A stretch of 64,000 bases of DNA from Isoetes taiwanensis (lineage: Eukaryota > Streptophyta > Lycopodiopsida > Isoetales > Isoetaceae). The stretch spans positions 8,060,992-8,124,991 of the forward strand of contig JAJEKV010000058.1 of NCBI GenBank assembly GCA_021234155.1, given 5' to 3'. Made by a program: the position numbers and the translations under genes. Shown piece by piece: positions 46,176-58,609 of the stretch (within the stretch, counting starts at the first letter, position 1; each line of letters opens with the position of its first letter). The notes beneath the pieces are model-generated. The model did no database searches and was not told the DNA's origin. It worked only from the letters and a program-made list of their open reading frames with translations.

Positions 46176-47705
46176 GGACTGTGAATTTGTATATGATATT
46201 CTTAAACTTATTTATCCTTGTATATAAAATTCATATATTTCTTAATTTCTATAATAATATTTTTTTGAACTTTCTTAGGAGTTGCATGGCAAAACAACTA
46301 TGATATCTTTGTACTTGAACTTAATAGTTTCTATTAGCAAAATTTCTGATTGATTTGCTGGCATGCTATGTCTTGTAACTTGTAGCAAAAATGTGCATTT
46401 TAACCATAGAGAATATATCCAATAAAGCAATGCAGGAATGTGCAATTTTTTTTTTTTTGGGCCATACCAAATCATAAAAATCTTTTAAAAAATATGAAGA
46501 TTTTTATAAGGGTACTTTAAAAATAAAAAACGGGTTTTTTTAACAACATTGCACTAGGGAATCTCATAGGGTGTTAGATTACACAAATAAGGTACAAAAC
46601 TAGTAGAAGGATGGATGGGTGGGCCAAACACTAGGAAAAAGAGGAGATGTACCAAGAGAGCTGACGAAGAGGAAACAGAACGTGAAAACATAGAGAAATG
46701 GAGGAAAAGAACAAAACTAACTAACTGCTAACTACCTTCGAAGTTCTAGAACTTTGTTTACTTTCTATTCTAGAAATGAAGGTAAACATCATTTTTAGAA
46801 CTTCTTCGGGAACCAAGAACAAGAATGCTGAAGAAGAGGCAGACTGAAAAAATGTAAACTCATTAAGTATGGCCAAGAGGTCAAATGGAAAATTATGCTA
46901 GAAAATCATAAAATCTGGAAAAGAATTTCTAAGCTGATGTAAGAAAAAGATATATTATCTTCGTTCTAGTGGAGATTTCGATCAAAAGACACCAAGGTCA
47001 AGCTGGGAATAAACTATTACTTTGTCAAACACCAACATTGCTCTATCTAGCAACAAGGGCCTAGCAAACCTCAAACAATATAACTGTAAGGTTATCATTG
47101 GTTATATTATGGTTCATAGGGCAAGGGAAGAAGCGCCTTTTATGCTTGTAGGTCACAGGGCAAGCAAGAAGCGCAGTTGCACATAACGCAAGGCAAGCAG
47201 GCATTGTGCGAGGCAAAAGTGGCAGGGTCAGCCAAAGAAGCAGAAGGCATGTTGAATTGGAGCATCAATCTATAACCCATAATACAGAAACTCCATGCAT
47301 TGCTGGTAGGTTAAGCTAAACTAGATACGGTCCAAAAAGCAGACAGAAACATAGGCAAAGGAATTCAAATTATGTGCCACTACAGGGATACATATTTCGG
47401 ATCGGCCTGGCCTTCCCTGTAAGTGTTTACAAAATCATTTGCAACCAAGTAGGACTTAAGAAAATAATTGCTAGCATATTATATCAAAAAACGATCTCTA
47501 ATAAGCAGGCAAAACAAATCTTTATTTATGTTGGCTTAACAGAACAATTGGGAACTGATAATCTTAAATTTAACCAGAAAAAATAGAATCGATAACTTTA
47601 AATTTAAACTGGAAAAAAAAACTACAATTCTTAAAGGCGACAGGATATGCATGCTTAGCACAAATCTTCCCATCATATGAGCAAATCCACCAGGGGATAA
47701 AATCC
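46176..47705. other. Intergenic DNA with a divergent patch, copy B
   Basis: 46176-46550 and 47235-47705 closely match copy A. 46551-47235 carries scattered substitutions, for example AGGGAATCTCATAGGG for AGGGCATCTCATAAGG. The 70 bp direct repeat lies near 46622-46690 but has lost its TATA segment (ACATAGAGAAATGG for ACATATAAATAGGGAAATGG). No gene recognised. Confidence 0.55.
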
Positions 47706-48173
47706 TCATTCCAGGCCAATTTTCACATCAGAAAGGGTTAAACCCCCAAATTCATAAAACTCTGCAACTCTTGGTCTATGCCTATCCTTGATGCAGATTA
47801 TATTCTTTCTATTAGCAATTAAAGAGCTACCTTTATCAATGATGGTTTTGGTTGTTGCATCCAAGGACTTGTGCAACTGCAAATAGCATTCTAAATCTGC
47901 AAATAAATCCTCTATTTGATTCAAGAACTTAAACCCTTTCATATTCTCATGATATTTCAAGAGAGGGGTTCTTGCTTTGCTGCTCTTTCGTTGAATCTCT
48001 TCTTGAAGTGATGAAATCTTGGATTCCATAGTCACAACCATTTCTGCCTTGGTGCCAAACAAATCATCAATCCTAGCCTCTACTCTACTCTCCATGGCCT
48101 TAAGCCATTTTGGAATCCCATTAAGATCTATGACATGCCTCTTCCTAAGCCTTGCAGCAGCTTTTGGGGCCAT
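47706..48173 (-). CDS. Short coiled-coil protein of unknown function, intact (copy B)
   Basis: A 155-codon open frame from an ATG at 48173: basic N-terminus (MAPKAAARLRKRH), a charged heptad-like region rich in E, K, S and R (residues ~30-75), and a C-terminal part with YEFGGLTLSDVKIGLE. The frame stays open a further 31 codons upstream, but the inner ATG is the first that reads as a likely start. No known domain is recognised. It is divergently oriented to the LRR gene and separated from it by the 70 bp direct repeat. Copy A is frame-shifted near its C-terminal third. Confidence 0.55.
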   Translation of the reverse strand: MAPKAAARLRKRHVIDLNGIPKWLKAMESRVEARIDDLFGTKAEMVVTMESKISSLQEEIQRKSSKARTPLLKYHENMKGFKFLNQIEDLFADLECYLQLHKSLDATTKTIIDKGSSLIANRKNIICIKDRHRPRVAEFYEFGGLTLSDVKIGLE

Positions 48174-48351
48174 ATCATACACCCCAAATGCACTAAGCAA
48201 ACTAGGAAGAGAGAAACGTGACGAGATATAGCAGCAAACCCGTGGAAGGCAGAAAACGTTGTACACAAAATCGTGACAGGCAACAACGCTGGAAACTTAC
48301 AAAAGTCAAATGAACTATGGGCAGCCAAACTGGCAGACTAAAATGGTCCAA

Positions 48352-48417
48352 ACACTAGGAAAAAGAGGAGATGTACCAAGAGAGAGGAAACGGAACATGA
48401 AAACATATAAATAGTGC
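48352..48417 (+). promoter_or_regulatory. TATA-containing 70 bp repeat before the LRR gene, copy B
   Basis: Matches 22835-22904, ending ACATATAAATAG immediately before the LRR homology. Confidence 0.45.
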
Positions 48418-50945
48418 CTAGAGCCGGAAAAGGGCAATGCAATCTCCAAAGTTTAGGTCTCCGCCATAACGAGATTGGGGCTTAGGAATCAAGAGCCTTG
48501 CGTAAGCCGTGGGAAAAAGGGCAATGCAATTTGCAAAGTCCGGATCTCGTGAGACAACCGATTGAGATGAGAGCACCAAGAGCCTTGCTGAAGCTCTGGG
48601 AAAAGGGCAATGCAATTTGCAAAGTCTAGATCTCATTCACAACCAGATTGAAGATGAAGGTGCCAAGAGCCTTGCAAAAGCTTTGGGAAAAGGGCAATGC
48701 AATTTGCATAGTCTAGATCTCTATTTCAACAAGATTAGAGACGAGGGCGCGAAGAGCCTTGCAGAGGCTCTAGGAAAAGGGCAATGCAATTTGCACAGTC
48801 TACATCTCTATCACAATCAGATTGGAGACGAGGGCGCCAAGAGCCTTGCAGAAGCTCTCGTCTAGATCTCAATGTCTAGATCTCAATGTCAACCAAATTA
48901 GAGACGAGGATGCTAAGAGCCTTGCAGAAGCTTTGGTAAAAGGGCAATGCAATTTGCACAGTCTAAATCTCGATCACAACGAGATTGGAGAGAAGAGAGC
49001 ATTTAGAGGGCCCCCCCCCAATCCCTTATGTGACTGACTGGCAACGATTGGCATTCCATCTAAGAATAGGTCAAGAATCTATCTTCTTCAACATACCTCA
49101 AATTCCTCAAGTATGTGGCCAGATAGTAAGTGCGCTCAAGAAAGTTTTTAAGGGCACTAAGATCAAACATCTTCCTTGGCTCTGGCGTTATGCAAAAGTT
49201 ATTTTATTTTTAGAGTTTCTCTCTCTCAAGCACATGATTCTAGAACAGTTGATAATATACAACAGAGCATTTGTTTGATATGGGAGAACTAATCTACTTC
49301 AATGACACAAGTGAGTTCATTATCTTAGACTTACAACGGTTTGTTCGAGAAGTAATTGGAGTTTTCATCCAACCAAAAGCAACTCCAGAGCAACGAGATC
49401 ATTTTAAATTACTAGAGGTAAGAAGATCTCTTATGGAAGTATGTGAGGATACTTACTTCGATGCAATCATAAGTTGCTTGAAAAGATTAGATGTGCTTTG
49501 CAACAACTGGCAATGCAACGGCGACGATTGGCATTCCATCGAAGGTCATAATTTGATTACAGCCTGTCCATATAGCGTATTCATCCTACGTGCACTGCAC
49601 TCTATCATAGCCATGGCCTATGCCGAAAGGCCATGAAGTCTTTAGCCTATGCCGAAAGGCCATGAAGATTGGCCGTTGGATGAATGGAACAACACGTGAA
49701 TGGGTCAAAGAAGAGCATAATTTCATTACAACAGCATATTTAAATACTCTTCTGCTTTGCTCCTTCTCTCTCATAGCCATGGCCGCTTAATCCTATCAAT
49801 CTATAGAAAATGGCCTACAGGCTGCCCTTGAGAAATGCATTGGGGTTGAGAAAGCTAGGCTCTTGTGTTGAATAATGAGTTGGAAGACCTGGATCTCCAA
49901 GGGAAGAAGATCAGACAGGAGGGCACCAAGAGCCTTGCAAAAGCTCTGGGAAAAGGGCAATGCACTTTGCAAAGTCAGAATCTTAGACACAATCAGATTG
50001 GAGGCGAGGGCGCCAAGAGCCTTGCAGAAGCTCTAGGAAAAGGGCAATGCAATTTTCATAGGCCATATCTCAGTTACAACGAGATTGGAGGCGAGCGCCA
50101 AGAGCCTTGCAGAAGCTTTGGGAAAAGGGCAATGCAATTTGCAAAGTCTGAAACTTAGACACAACAAATTGGAGGGGCGCCAAGAGCCTTGCAGACTTAG
50201 AGACAACCAGATTGAATACGAGGGCGCCAAGAGCCTTGCAGAAGCTCTGGGAAAAGGGCAATGCAGTTCGCAAAGTCTAGATCTCTTTTTCAACCATATT
50301 GGAGACGAGGGCACCAAGAGCCTTGAAGGAGCTCTGGGAAAAGGGCAATGCAATTTGCACAATCTAGATATCTATTTCAACAAGATTGAGACGAGGGTGC
50401 CAAGAGCCTTGCGTAAGCCTCTAAAAAGGGCAATGTAATTTGCAATACCTAAATCTCTATAACAATCGATTGGAGACGAGGGCCAAGAGCCTTGCAGAAG
50501 CATTGGGAAAAAGGCAATGCAATTTGCAAAGTCTAAATCTCAGACACAACCAAATTGGACGCCAAGAGCCTTGCAAATCTCTTGGAAAAGGGCAATGCAA
50601 TTTGCAAAGTCTAAATCTCGAAGACAACCAGATTGGATACGAGAGCGCCAATAGCCTTGCAGAAGATCAGGGAAAAAGGCAATGCAATTTGCAAAGTTTG
50701 AATCTCAGAGACAACCAGATTGGATATGAGGGCACCAAGAGCCTTGCAGAAGCTCTGGAAAGGGCAATGCAATTTGCACAGTCTAGATCTCGGTCACAAC
50801 CAGATTGGAGATGAGGGCGCCACGAGCCTTGTAGAAGCTCTGGGAAAAGGGCAATGCAATTTGTAAAGTCTAAATCTCTTTTTCGACCATATTAGAGACA
50901 AGGGCGCCATGAGCCTTGCAGAAGCTCTTGAAAAAGGGCAATGCT
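48418..50945 (+). pseudogene. RI-type LRR gene with COR-like insert, copy B
   Basis: About seven 28-residue LRRs (48.42-48.99 kb) and about twelve more (49.90-50.94 kb), with consensus CNLHSLDLYFNKIRDEGAK and SLAEALGKGQ. They surround a non-LRR part at 49.0-49.85 kb. Longer frames are open here than in copy A (49271-49636, 121 codons; 50085-50438; 50440-50814), but single-base indels still interrupt it. Several of these are intact in copy A, for example CAACCAGATTGGAGATGAG there against CAACCGATTGAGATGAG here. The gene may therefore be intact in reality. It ends in the GTGACG inverted repeat without a clear stop. Confidence 0.7.
49000..49860 (+). other. COR-like segment of the LRR gene, copy B
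   Basis: Best-preserved version: IPQVCGQIVSALKKVFKGTK, LPWLWRYAKVILFLEFLSL, then MGELIYFNDTSEFIILDLQ, RFVREVIGVFIQP, and a C-terminal LKRLDVLCNNWQCNG. The MGELIYF...FIILDLQRFV piece resembles Roco COR domains. A Roc GTPase P-loop is not seen. The alternative is an unrelated helical linker. Confidence 0.42.
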
Positions 50946-51621
50946 GTGACGTTCTGGGGAAATATATGCTATAAATACCTATATTTCCGGGCCCGTCACT
51001 ATATAAGTCTACCTTCGTAGCCTTGTATACCTTAGGAAGTGGCATGGATGCAGATCTAAGTTAAGTATATAACTTAGATAACCTTAGGATAAGGCCCATT
51101 TTCCATGTGACCGCATTCTATTGGGCAACCGCCACACGGCCATGCCCCGTTGGAGCCACGTGGCATCATATGTGGACCCTAATCTATATTAACCTAAACC
51201 CTAACCCTAGGCCTCTTTCCTGGCCCCAATACCCTGGGAACCTTCTTCGCACTCGAAACTTCATTTCGAGCGTCGTTTGTTGTGGCATAGCCTAGTGCAA
51301 CAGCCCCCAGAGTGCGTGCACATTCTTGGAGTGAGCGCTACTTCGACCACTTCAAGGACTATGGAGACGCCAAGAATAGGAGGGAGCGCTTCGGGAGCAG
51401 GTATGTGGAGTAGTGCTCTTAGTAGTTCATCTGGAAGTTATCACTCCAGATGAGTTAGTATTTTGTATCTAGAGTAGAGCCATTCTAAAACCCTTATTCA
51501 ACATCTTAAACCCTAATCAAGGAATCTTAACTGTAAGTTAGATATGTATGATTAGGTTAGATGTTATTCTGATGATTATCGTGTTATGAAGTTATGTGAT
51601 GACTAGTAACGGTGCCCAGCA
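50946..51621. other. Inverted repeat and non-coding flank, copy B
   Basis: GTGACG/CGTCAC inverted repeat at 50946-50999, then the same spacer as copy A, including the TCATCTGGA hairpin. No gene seen. Confidence 0.5.
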
Positions 51622-52070
51622 CACTACAAGAGGATGGGTATATAGTGTCAACCCTTGTGTCAAGGCATATGGATAGTGGCAGCTTTGTGACTAAGGCTAC
51701 TTTCTTGACACAACGTAATCCCTTTGGGTCAAAATTGTGTCATGGACATAGTGTCAAATATTTTGTCAAAGCAACGACATTTTCTTGTCAAGTTTATATT
51801 CCACTTTATGTGCATTTGTGCAACAACTTTTAAACAATGGTGTACCCAAGTTGTGACACTCTTTTCTTAAGGCTTGCAACAAAACATCATTCAATATTAT
51901 AACTAATACTTCGATAGAATTGTGTTGAACATTTATACATTGTTATCATACAATTTGAGATAGTTTTAAATCAATTTTGAATCGATCACATAGGAATAAT
52001 GAGGAATATTAATAATTATAGATATCAAATAACTTATGTCATAGGAATAAGAGCAATAGCGTTAACAATA

Positions 52071-55000
52071 CTAACTAATGCTATGTAAATGCATCAATTT
52101 GTCGACACGGATCATGTTGAATGCCTCTTCATCTTCAATGTAATCCTCGTTGTATCTACGAACGTCGATTGGCGAATCGCATGGAGATCGGAGCACATAA
52201 TTTTCTTCCTTATCAATCTCATATCTCTCTAGAACTATCAATGGTGGTGATTCTAGAGGAACCTGTATGTCGATATCATCTTCAAAGAGCAAACCACCTT
52301 CAAGATAACCACCTCCTATATGCACACCTTGCCCTTCACTATCGATAGCAACTTCCACATATTCTGCATCATGCAATAATGGCTCACCATCACCCTCACC
52401 CTCACCATCACCATCACCATCACCATCACCATCACCATCACCATCACCATCACCATCACCATCACCATCACCATCACCATCACCATCACCATCACCATCA
52501 CCATCACCATCACCATCACCATCCCCATCACCATCCCCATCCCCATCCCCATCCCCATCCCCATCCCCATCCCCATCCCCATCCCCATCCCCATCCCCAT
52601 CCCCATCCTCTATATTATTTTCAAGCATGCACAAATCAATTACACGCCGGGCCCTTGGTTGACAATGTACAACAATCCACCATTTTGTGTCATTAGGATT
52701 TTCATGAATAAATATCTCGCTCAACTTGACTTGAAAAACAAATGGTTCTTTTCATCTCGTGCAATATCTTTGAAGAATCTACTGAAATCCCGATGGATGT
52801 CTCCTAAGTGTCCCGCCACGACCTTTCAGATATAACTTTGAACCAACGCGTTTCAAGACATTCACATGGAAGCTACGATAGTCCAATTCAATGATATCTC
52901 AAGTATGGTTCCAACATAGTCAAGATTACTTTCCAAAAGTGCCCCCCCTTGCTAGATTGGCTTTTTGTTCAAATTGTGAAGTAATGCCGTAATCGAATGT
53001 AACCCTATATTTGTCAATACCGCTAATGCGAAGTGGTGTCCATATGCCCACATGGATGTATAAAAATCGCGCCTAATATGAATAAAACTTTATTATATAT
53101 AAAATGTCATGAAAAACGAAACTAGCATCAAGATTTACCATTACGCATCTTCCTATTGCAGCCAAGGGCAATCTCCTAATCATCATCTAATATCACTTGT
53201 CCACCATCTTTAGCTTCATCCATACGAGCCAACAACCATGTGTTGTCAATAACATCCGCAAAATAGACCGGCCCCGATGACCTATCTTTTTAGCAACATC
53301 ATACAAGTCCCTCCATGGTTGCAAGCTTGCAAGTTGTTATTAATGACAAATGTGCTTATAGCATGAAGCATGTCATCACTGTGTTTCGCTCTACCCATTG
53401 CCTTGTAATACTTCAAGTGATCTCCTTGGGTTCTTCCTTTTCCCATAATTTAGGACCGCTGTGATGGCATGCACTAGTGGCATCATTTAGGTAAAAAAAA
53501 GCTTCCCTCGCACAAGATGTCCTTCAGCCATGCAGCCCTCCTGGTTTGCCATTTGGCGACAAAAAATCCTTTGAGCACCTTCATATAACGCCTAGAAAAA
53601 ACATCCATCTGCTAGGAGCAGATCCAGCCAACCTTATCTCATTTGGGATGTTTATTAACAGATGTACCTGTAGATGTAAGTAGATTATTGATTGCACTTA
53701 GAATAGCTCAAATATATGTGCTTGTATAGAATATGTTTAGATCTACCTGTAGGTCAAAAAAACTGGTGGGAAATTCTTTTTCAATGTCACAAAGCAGTAG
53801 AACTACTTCCTCCTCCACGTTTGGTATCTCAGCCACTTCAATTTCCTTTAAAGCCACCCATCTTGCGAATTTACCCAATCGATATATAATGCTCCTTACT
53901 TGTGGGCTCAAAAAGTCCCCTATCACACATGGTAGTATATGCTGCAATGTCCATGAAGTATAATAATTCAATATGTTGTAATATAAATTAATCAAAAGAA
54001 ATGAGAGTATAAGAAACAAAAGTATACCTGAAGAAACTTGTGCCAATCATGCGACTTTAATCCTGTGAGGCTACCTTGTTTTGTAAATGCCTTTCGCAAA
54101 GAGGCTCCATATCCAGCTAAAAGACCTTTGCTATTCTCTTGTTCACTTCAACAAGTTGCTTTTCCCTAAAACCCATGAACCCCTGCTTCCATGTTAAGGT
54201 TTTCCCCGCCTTTCCTCTCGATAGGCCAACATCTTTTTTTTTTAATTTTATGCTCTTCGTGATCCATTCTAGCAGCCAAGGTTTCCCATTCTCCCAAAAT
54301 GACGCCAAAGGGAATGACTGACATTTTGAAGATGTGCATTGATCAAGTAAATGAACCAACTCCAAGTCAGTCCAATATCCCAACCTATAAAATATAGATA
54401 ATCTCTTCATTCCAGGAGGAAGTTCTACGTTTGCATCTCCGTAACTTGTGAGGTAATTCACATGGGGATTCATCTCCCCGCCAAGCATCCAACCAATCTC
54501 CTGGTGTCAATCGCTTTGGCTTTGGTGTCTCATCGTACTCCACGCGCATGATGACCCTCTCACAAATATTTCTTATGTCCAATATATATTTGTTTTTTCA
54601 GATGTTTTGACTTATAAGACGTTAAGCTGGTCCCACAAGTTGGGCATCCACATGCACCACTTGTTTGTAGTCCTGCAAAGGAGAATACAAAGTAAATTAT
54701 AAGAATACTAATTAAAGTTTGATATAATTTTGCACAATAGAAGTACATCATACCTGAAGCTTCAGAAAAACCTGGATAGTCATGAAGAGTAAAGCACAAC
54801 ATTCCATAAAATGTAAAGTCATGTGGACATTTAGATATGTCATACATGTGCACTCCCTTCCATAAAATCTCAAGTTCCTCCACCAAAGGTTCTAGGTAGA
54901 CATCCATATTCTTCACTTTATATTTCCCTAAATATTCCATTTCATGCTCAATCCAAAGTATCCTAATCCATGATCAATACATATAGTATAAATGAATTTT

Positions 55001-56350
55001 AAGTAACATACATACCTGGAATAATCAATGTCAACATGATATGGCCAGGCTTTGTGGCCATCCATGGTGGAATATTATAGTTTATAATTGTCACAGGCCA
55101 CACGCTATGTGAAGATGATCTAGAACCCCATGGACAAACACCATCAATCCCTAGTCCAAGCCTAATATTGTGGGGTTCCAATGCAAATACATGCCACTTC
55201 TCCTCTATCTGTTTCCACAAAGCTCCATCCGCGGGGATTCTCATTTTACCATCCGTGCTACGGTGCCGTGCATGATAATCCATGAAATCTGCTAGTGTTG
55301 GTGATTGAAAAATATGCCGAAGACGAGGAATAATAGGCACATGACGTAACACCTTTCTTGCCACCTTTGCCATTCTATCTTCCTCTTAACGTGCTTCCTT
55401 ACATTTTGGACACGATTGATGACTTGCATAATCATTGCGGAACAAAATACAATCATTAACACACGCATGCACTATATTATACTCTAGTCCAAACGAACGC
55501 AATAACTCTCTAGCCTCCCTCCTGGATTTTGGGAGATAGTGCCCATCTGGTAATATTTTGTCAAGCAAACTACAAGAAATGCAAGTAAGCATACATAAAT
55601 TGTCATTAAACACTTCAAGTACTTGTATTTACGTACCTGAAAAGTTCTGAGATACTATTGTTGCTCCAACCACCTTTGTGTTGGAGATTTAGGAAAAGCA
55701 TGCAGGCGGCAAGACGAGAAAGACGAGCATTTGGGAACAATGGTATGCTTGCCTCATCGTGGAGATATGCTGCCTTCTTTTGACATGAGTTATCATCTAC
55801 ATTATCTGTATGTGCACCATCATTGTTTTCGCCACCATTGGTTTCTTCATTGATAGGAAAAAAATTTGTGATCGTATCATGAATCATGTCCTCACCAATG
55901 AAAGAACCATGTGAGCTAGACACTTCATCTAAGGACTACATGAATAGAATCAGAAGTCACTACATAAGAATTGAAAGAAAAAAGAAAAAATAGAAAGGGA
56001 GAAGTTTGAAAATTTTCTAAATGATGGTAGAAAATTTAGAAAGATAACTAAACACTCGTGTCTAAATAAAAACTTACACTATTTTCCTCATGTTCATCAT
56101 GTTGGCTTGGCCGACTTTGCCAAAGACCAAACCTTGCTTCATGTTCTTGACGAATGCGGTAGGAACGGCTAGACTTGCCTTTACATTTGTTGCACCAACA
56201 ACTTCGCCGATGGAGATAGAAAGTTTTACTTGAGTCTCTTCTAGCTCGTTTTTTATTTGGTTGACGAGATGATGAAGACGATGACGATGATGGCTTTGAG
56301 AAGATGCTACGTGACGATGAAGAAGATTTTGTTAAGATGCGACGCGGCAA
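52071..56350 (-). CDS. TNP2-type CACTA transposase (CACTA-1, copy B), multi-exon
   Basis: Same gene as 26529-30871. Segments better kept here are the N-terminal Cys-rich piece ([20 protein letters not shown], 56.05-56.35 kb), the [20 protein letters not shown] zinc-like piece (55.4-55.6), the core frame 54999-55373 with [26 protein letters not shown] and [14 protein letters not shown], and the DUF4218 frame 53708-54046 with [16 protein letters not shown] and [15 protein letters not shown]. The C-terminal frame 52071-52724 carries about 35 consecutive Asp-Gly repeats after ENNIEDGDG. The 54.1-54.6 kb part is frame-shifted here but open in copy A. The last ~20 residues differ from copy A because of an 82-bp length difference. 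Confidence 0.85.
52384..52608 (-). repeat. Hexanucleotide repeat coding Asp-Gly tail, copy B
   Basis: Uninterrupted CACCAT and then CCCATC hexamers, about 37 units, in frame with TNP2 on the minus strand and coding alternating Asp-Gly. The switch of hexamer type is silent in the Asp-Gly frame (GGTGAT to GGGGAT). Confidence 0.9.
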
Positions 56351-57762
56351 ACAATTATCTCTGACATTGCCACTAGTTTCAGAGCTTTTGACATTCTGTT
56401 GAATGAAAATAAATGGTAATTGTTAGTCTTAGATAATAGCCTTATACCCCAAACAAAATGTCATTTCTCACTACAAGAAGGTTTAAAAAATAATAAAATA
56501 AGTTGTAATTGCGTATTGTCCTTTATTTTAAGGTAGTTGATAAATATCTCATCTAAAATGGTTGTTAACGATGTTCTTCTTTTAGAGCTATGGTATATCT
56601 TTATTTCAAATGCCTCCAATTCACATGCACCAAACAAATACGTTGAAGATTTTATTTTAGTTGTAAAAAAATACACAAATATTAGCACACATGCACCAAT
56701 ACGTCGAAGATTTTAGTTGTAAAAAAAAACACAAATATTCTGTGAATCCATGCGAATCCGAAAGGCAAGAAGAAGAAGAGAAAAAATGAAAGCGGGGGAA
56801 ACCAAGGAAATTATGGGAAACAGAGGAAATGATGAAAAAAAAGGGCGCGATCTTACCTGGCTGGATCGCTGATTCTTGAAGCTTGAATGACGAAGTTTAA
56901 AACCTGCTCATCTCCGTTTGCATTTCATTCGCCACCGCCACAATCGCCATCAGTAAGTATTTCGAAATTTCGAAATGGCTGTTCAAAACATTCTATTTTA
57001 GGATTTTTGCATTCAATTCACAGTTGATATTTTGTGCATTCCGCATTTTCTCATTCAATTTTTTTGTTTTGTGCTCCAGTGTCTCCAAGCGGTTCTGGAA
57101 AGGAAAAGGATGTTGAGTCCAGTTCTGGAAAGCCGGAGGGCTTTCTTGCTAGTGTGCCCGAAGACGCTTTTGGCTGCTTCTAATGAGCGGAATTGGAGAG
57201 AAGGATTCGTAGACGAGTGAAGGAGATGATTCAACATCCGCACTATCCGGGAAGCAAAAAGACAGCTCGTGAGAAGACTAACTATCCGGAAACAAGAAAG
57301 AAGGGAAAGGAGAGGTAATGTGATTCTCAGAATTTAGTTTATCTATTTTTGCTAAACCCCACGATTTTTTTGTTCTTTATGGATCATAAGCTTTTATCTT
57401 TTGTGGATTGTTCTAGTTTTCTCACATTATAGTTTTTTTTTTGAGGTATATTCTTCTAGTTATATTTTAGAATTTGAGCTTGGTTGTTCATGTGGCTGAT
57501 AGGTTGCACCACTCCGCTTGATATGTTCACGATATGTTCATGTTCTTTTGTACTGCTTAGATTGTCCGTGTGTGTTGGAGATAATTCCCAAGAGTTTATG
57601 GTTTTGTGTACAATTTTGATTGGGTAGACTACTTGACTAAGGTCACAGATGCCATTTATGGTCTAAGCCCAACCACTATCTGTTGATCCAGGCAATATGG
57701 TTCATTAGTTCTCTAGTGAGATTTTCTATCCATCCATCTCTCATGGTTGAAGGAAGAAACTT

Positions 57763-58329
57763 GTGCAGATTGGGCATCTCCATCTCTATCAAACCGCTGT
57801 GTTTGCAACTACTTCTACATCATTGAGCATACAGGACACCCTTTTAAGGCAGCCTTTTCTGCTAGGTTGGCAACTTGATTCTCGTAGGGTGAATTTTGGT
57901 GCCTGCCAACCCACCAGCTTAATGTACCTTCATTCTCTTGCCCATCTGGCTTTTGGGGAGCTCAACTGTCTGGCCATCTCTTTAAGTAGCCTTCCTGTTT
58001 TCAAAAGGATCAGCCCCATGCATTATTTGCCTGCACATTTTGCACTTGCTATGGAGCGTTGTTTTTTCAAAAGACCAAGCCTGGATCTTGCAACTTTTGC
58101 CCGTAATGTTATCCACCATCTTCACAGATGCCAAGTCAGAATTGCAGCAGGTTTGACAGATGCCGAATTTGTTAAGATTGAGTCTGAGTTTGGATTTGTT
58201 TTTCCTCCTGATTTGAGAGCAATTCTTCATCATGATCTTCCTGTTGATTCTGGCTTTCCCAACTGGAGGTCTCACGATTCAGACTATTTGAGAAAAATCT
58301 TCAATCGATACAAGTTGCTGGTGACATAG
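57763..58329 (+). CDS. SMI1/KNR4-like captured fragment within CACTA-1, copy B
   Basis: A 188-codon open frame whose second half reads AGLTDAEFVKIESEFGFVF, then PPDLRAILHHDLPV and GFPNWRS. The family signature is an E-x-x-FGFxFPPDLR helix and turn followed by a G-F-P-x-W segment, and plant SMI1/KNR4-like proteins have a closely similar AGLSDAE...FPPDLRA run. The frame opens with GTG directly after a CAG, so this is probably an exon start rather than an initiation site. The domain is partial. It lies between the divergent TNP2/TNP1 intergenic region and the TNP1-like exons, same strand as TNP1. Capture of a host gene piece is the simplest reading. Confidence 0.68.
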   Translation: MQIGHLHLYQTAVFATTSTSLSIQDTLLRQPFLLGWQLDSRRVNFGACQPTSLMYLHSLAHLAFGELNCLAISLSSLPVFKRISPMHYLPAHFALAMERCFFKRPSLDLATFARNVIHHLHRCQVRIAAGLTDAEFVKIESEFGFVFPPDLRAILHHDLPVDSGFPNWRSHDSDYLRKIFNRYKLLVT

Positions 58330-58379
58330 ATGGAGAGAGTCACACTGACCCAAATGATGCTCTATTAGTTCCCTTGTTG

Positions 58380-58541
58380 CTTCTGCAAACGTGTGGCAGA
58401 TAGTTCTTTAGAAGCATTAAGCCAGTGCAGCCATTTAGAAACTCTCATCTTGAGCAACTGCACTGCAATAAGTGACAAGGGCTTGTCATTTCTATCAGAT
58501 GCTGCCACAGCTTGCTTTAGCACAGACTTGTTTTAGTCTGA
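58380..58541 (+). pseudogene. LRR_CC-like captured fragment within CACTA-1, copy B
   Basis: One open stretch reads DSSLEALSQCSHLE, TLILSNCTAISDKGLSFL, then SDAATACFSTDLF and a stop. The C..LxxLxLxxCxxIxDxGLxxL layout is the cysteine-containing LRR found in F-box/LRR proteins such as the AMN1 and EBF families. Only one to one and a half repeats are present. It follows the SMI1/KNR4-like part by about 50 bp in another frame, so it may come from the same or a different host gene. Confidence 0.55.
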
Positions 58542-58609
58542 GGGAAGTGAATGTGATAAGATAAGATAAGAAAATGCATTGCTAATTATGTCATTCCTTT
58601 GCTTTTGTA

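Noticed and set aside
52316-52606. Met-Gly/Met-Val repeat protein frame on the minus strand
   Set aside because: Out-of-frame reading of the same hexamer tract; only the Asp-Gly frame is continuous with TNP2 motifs.
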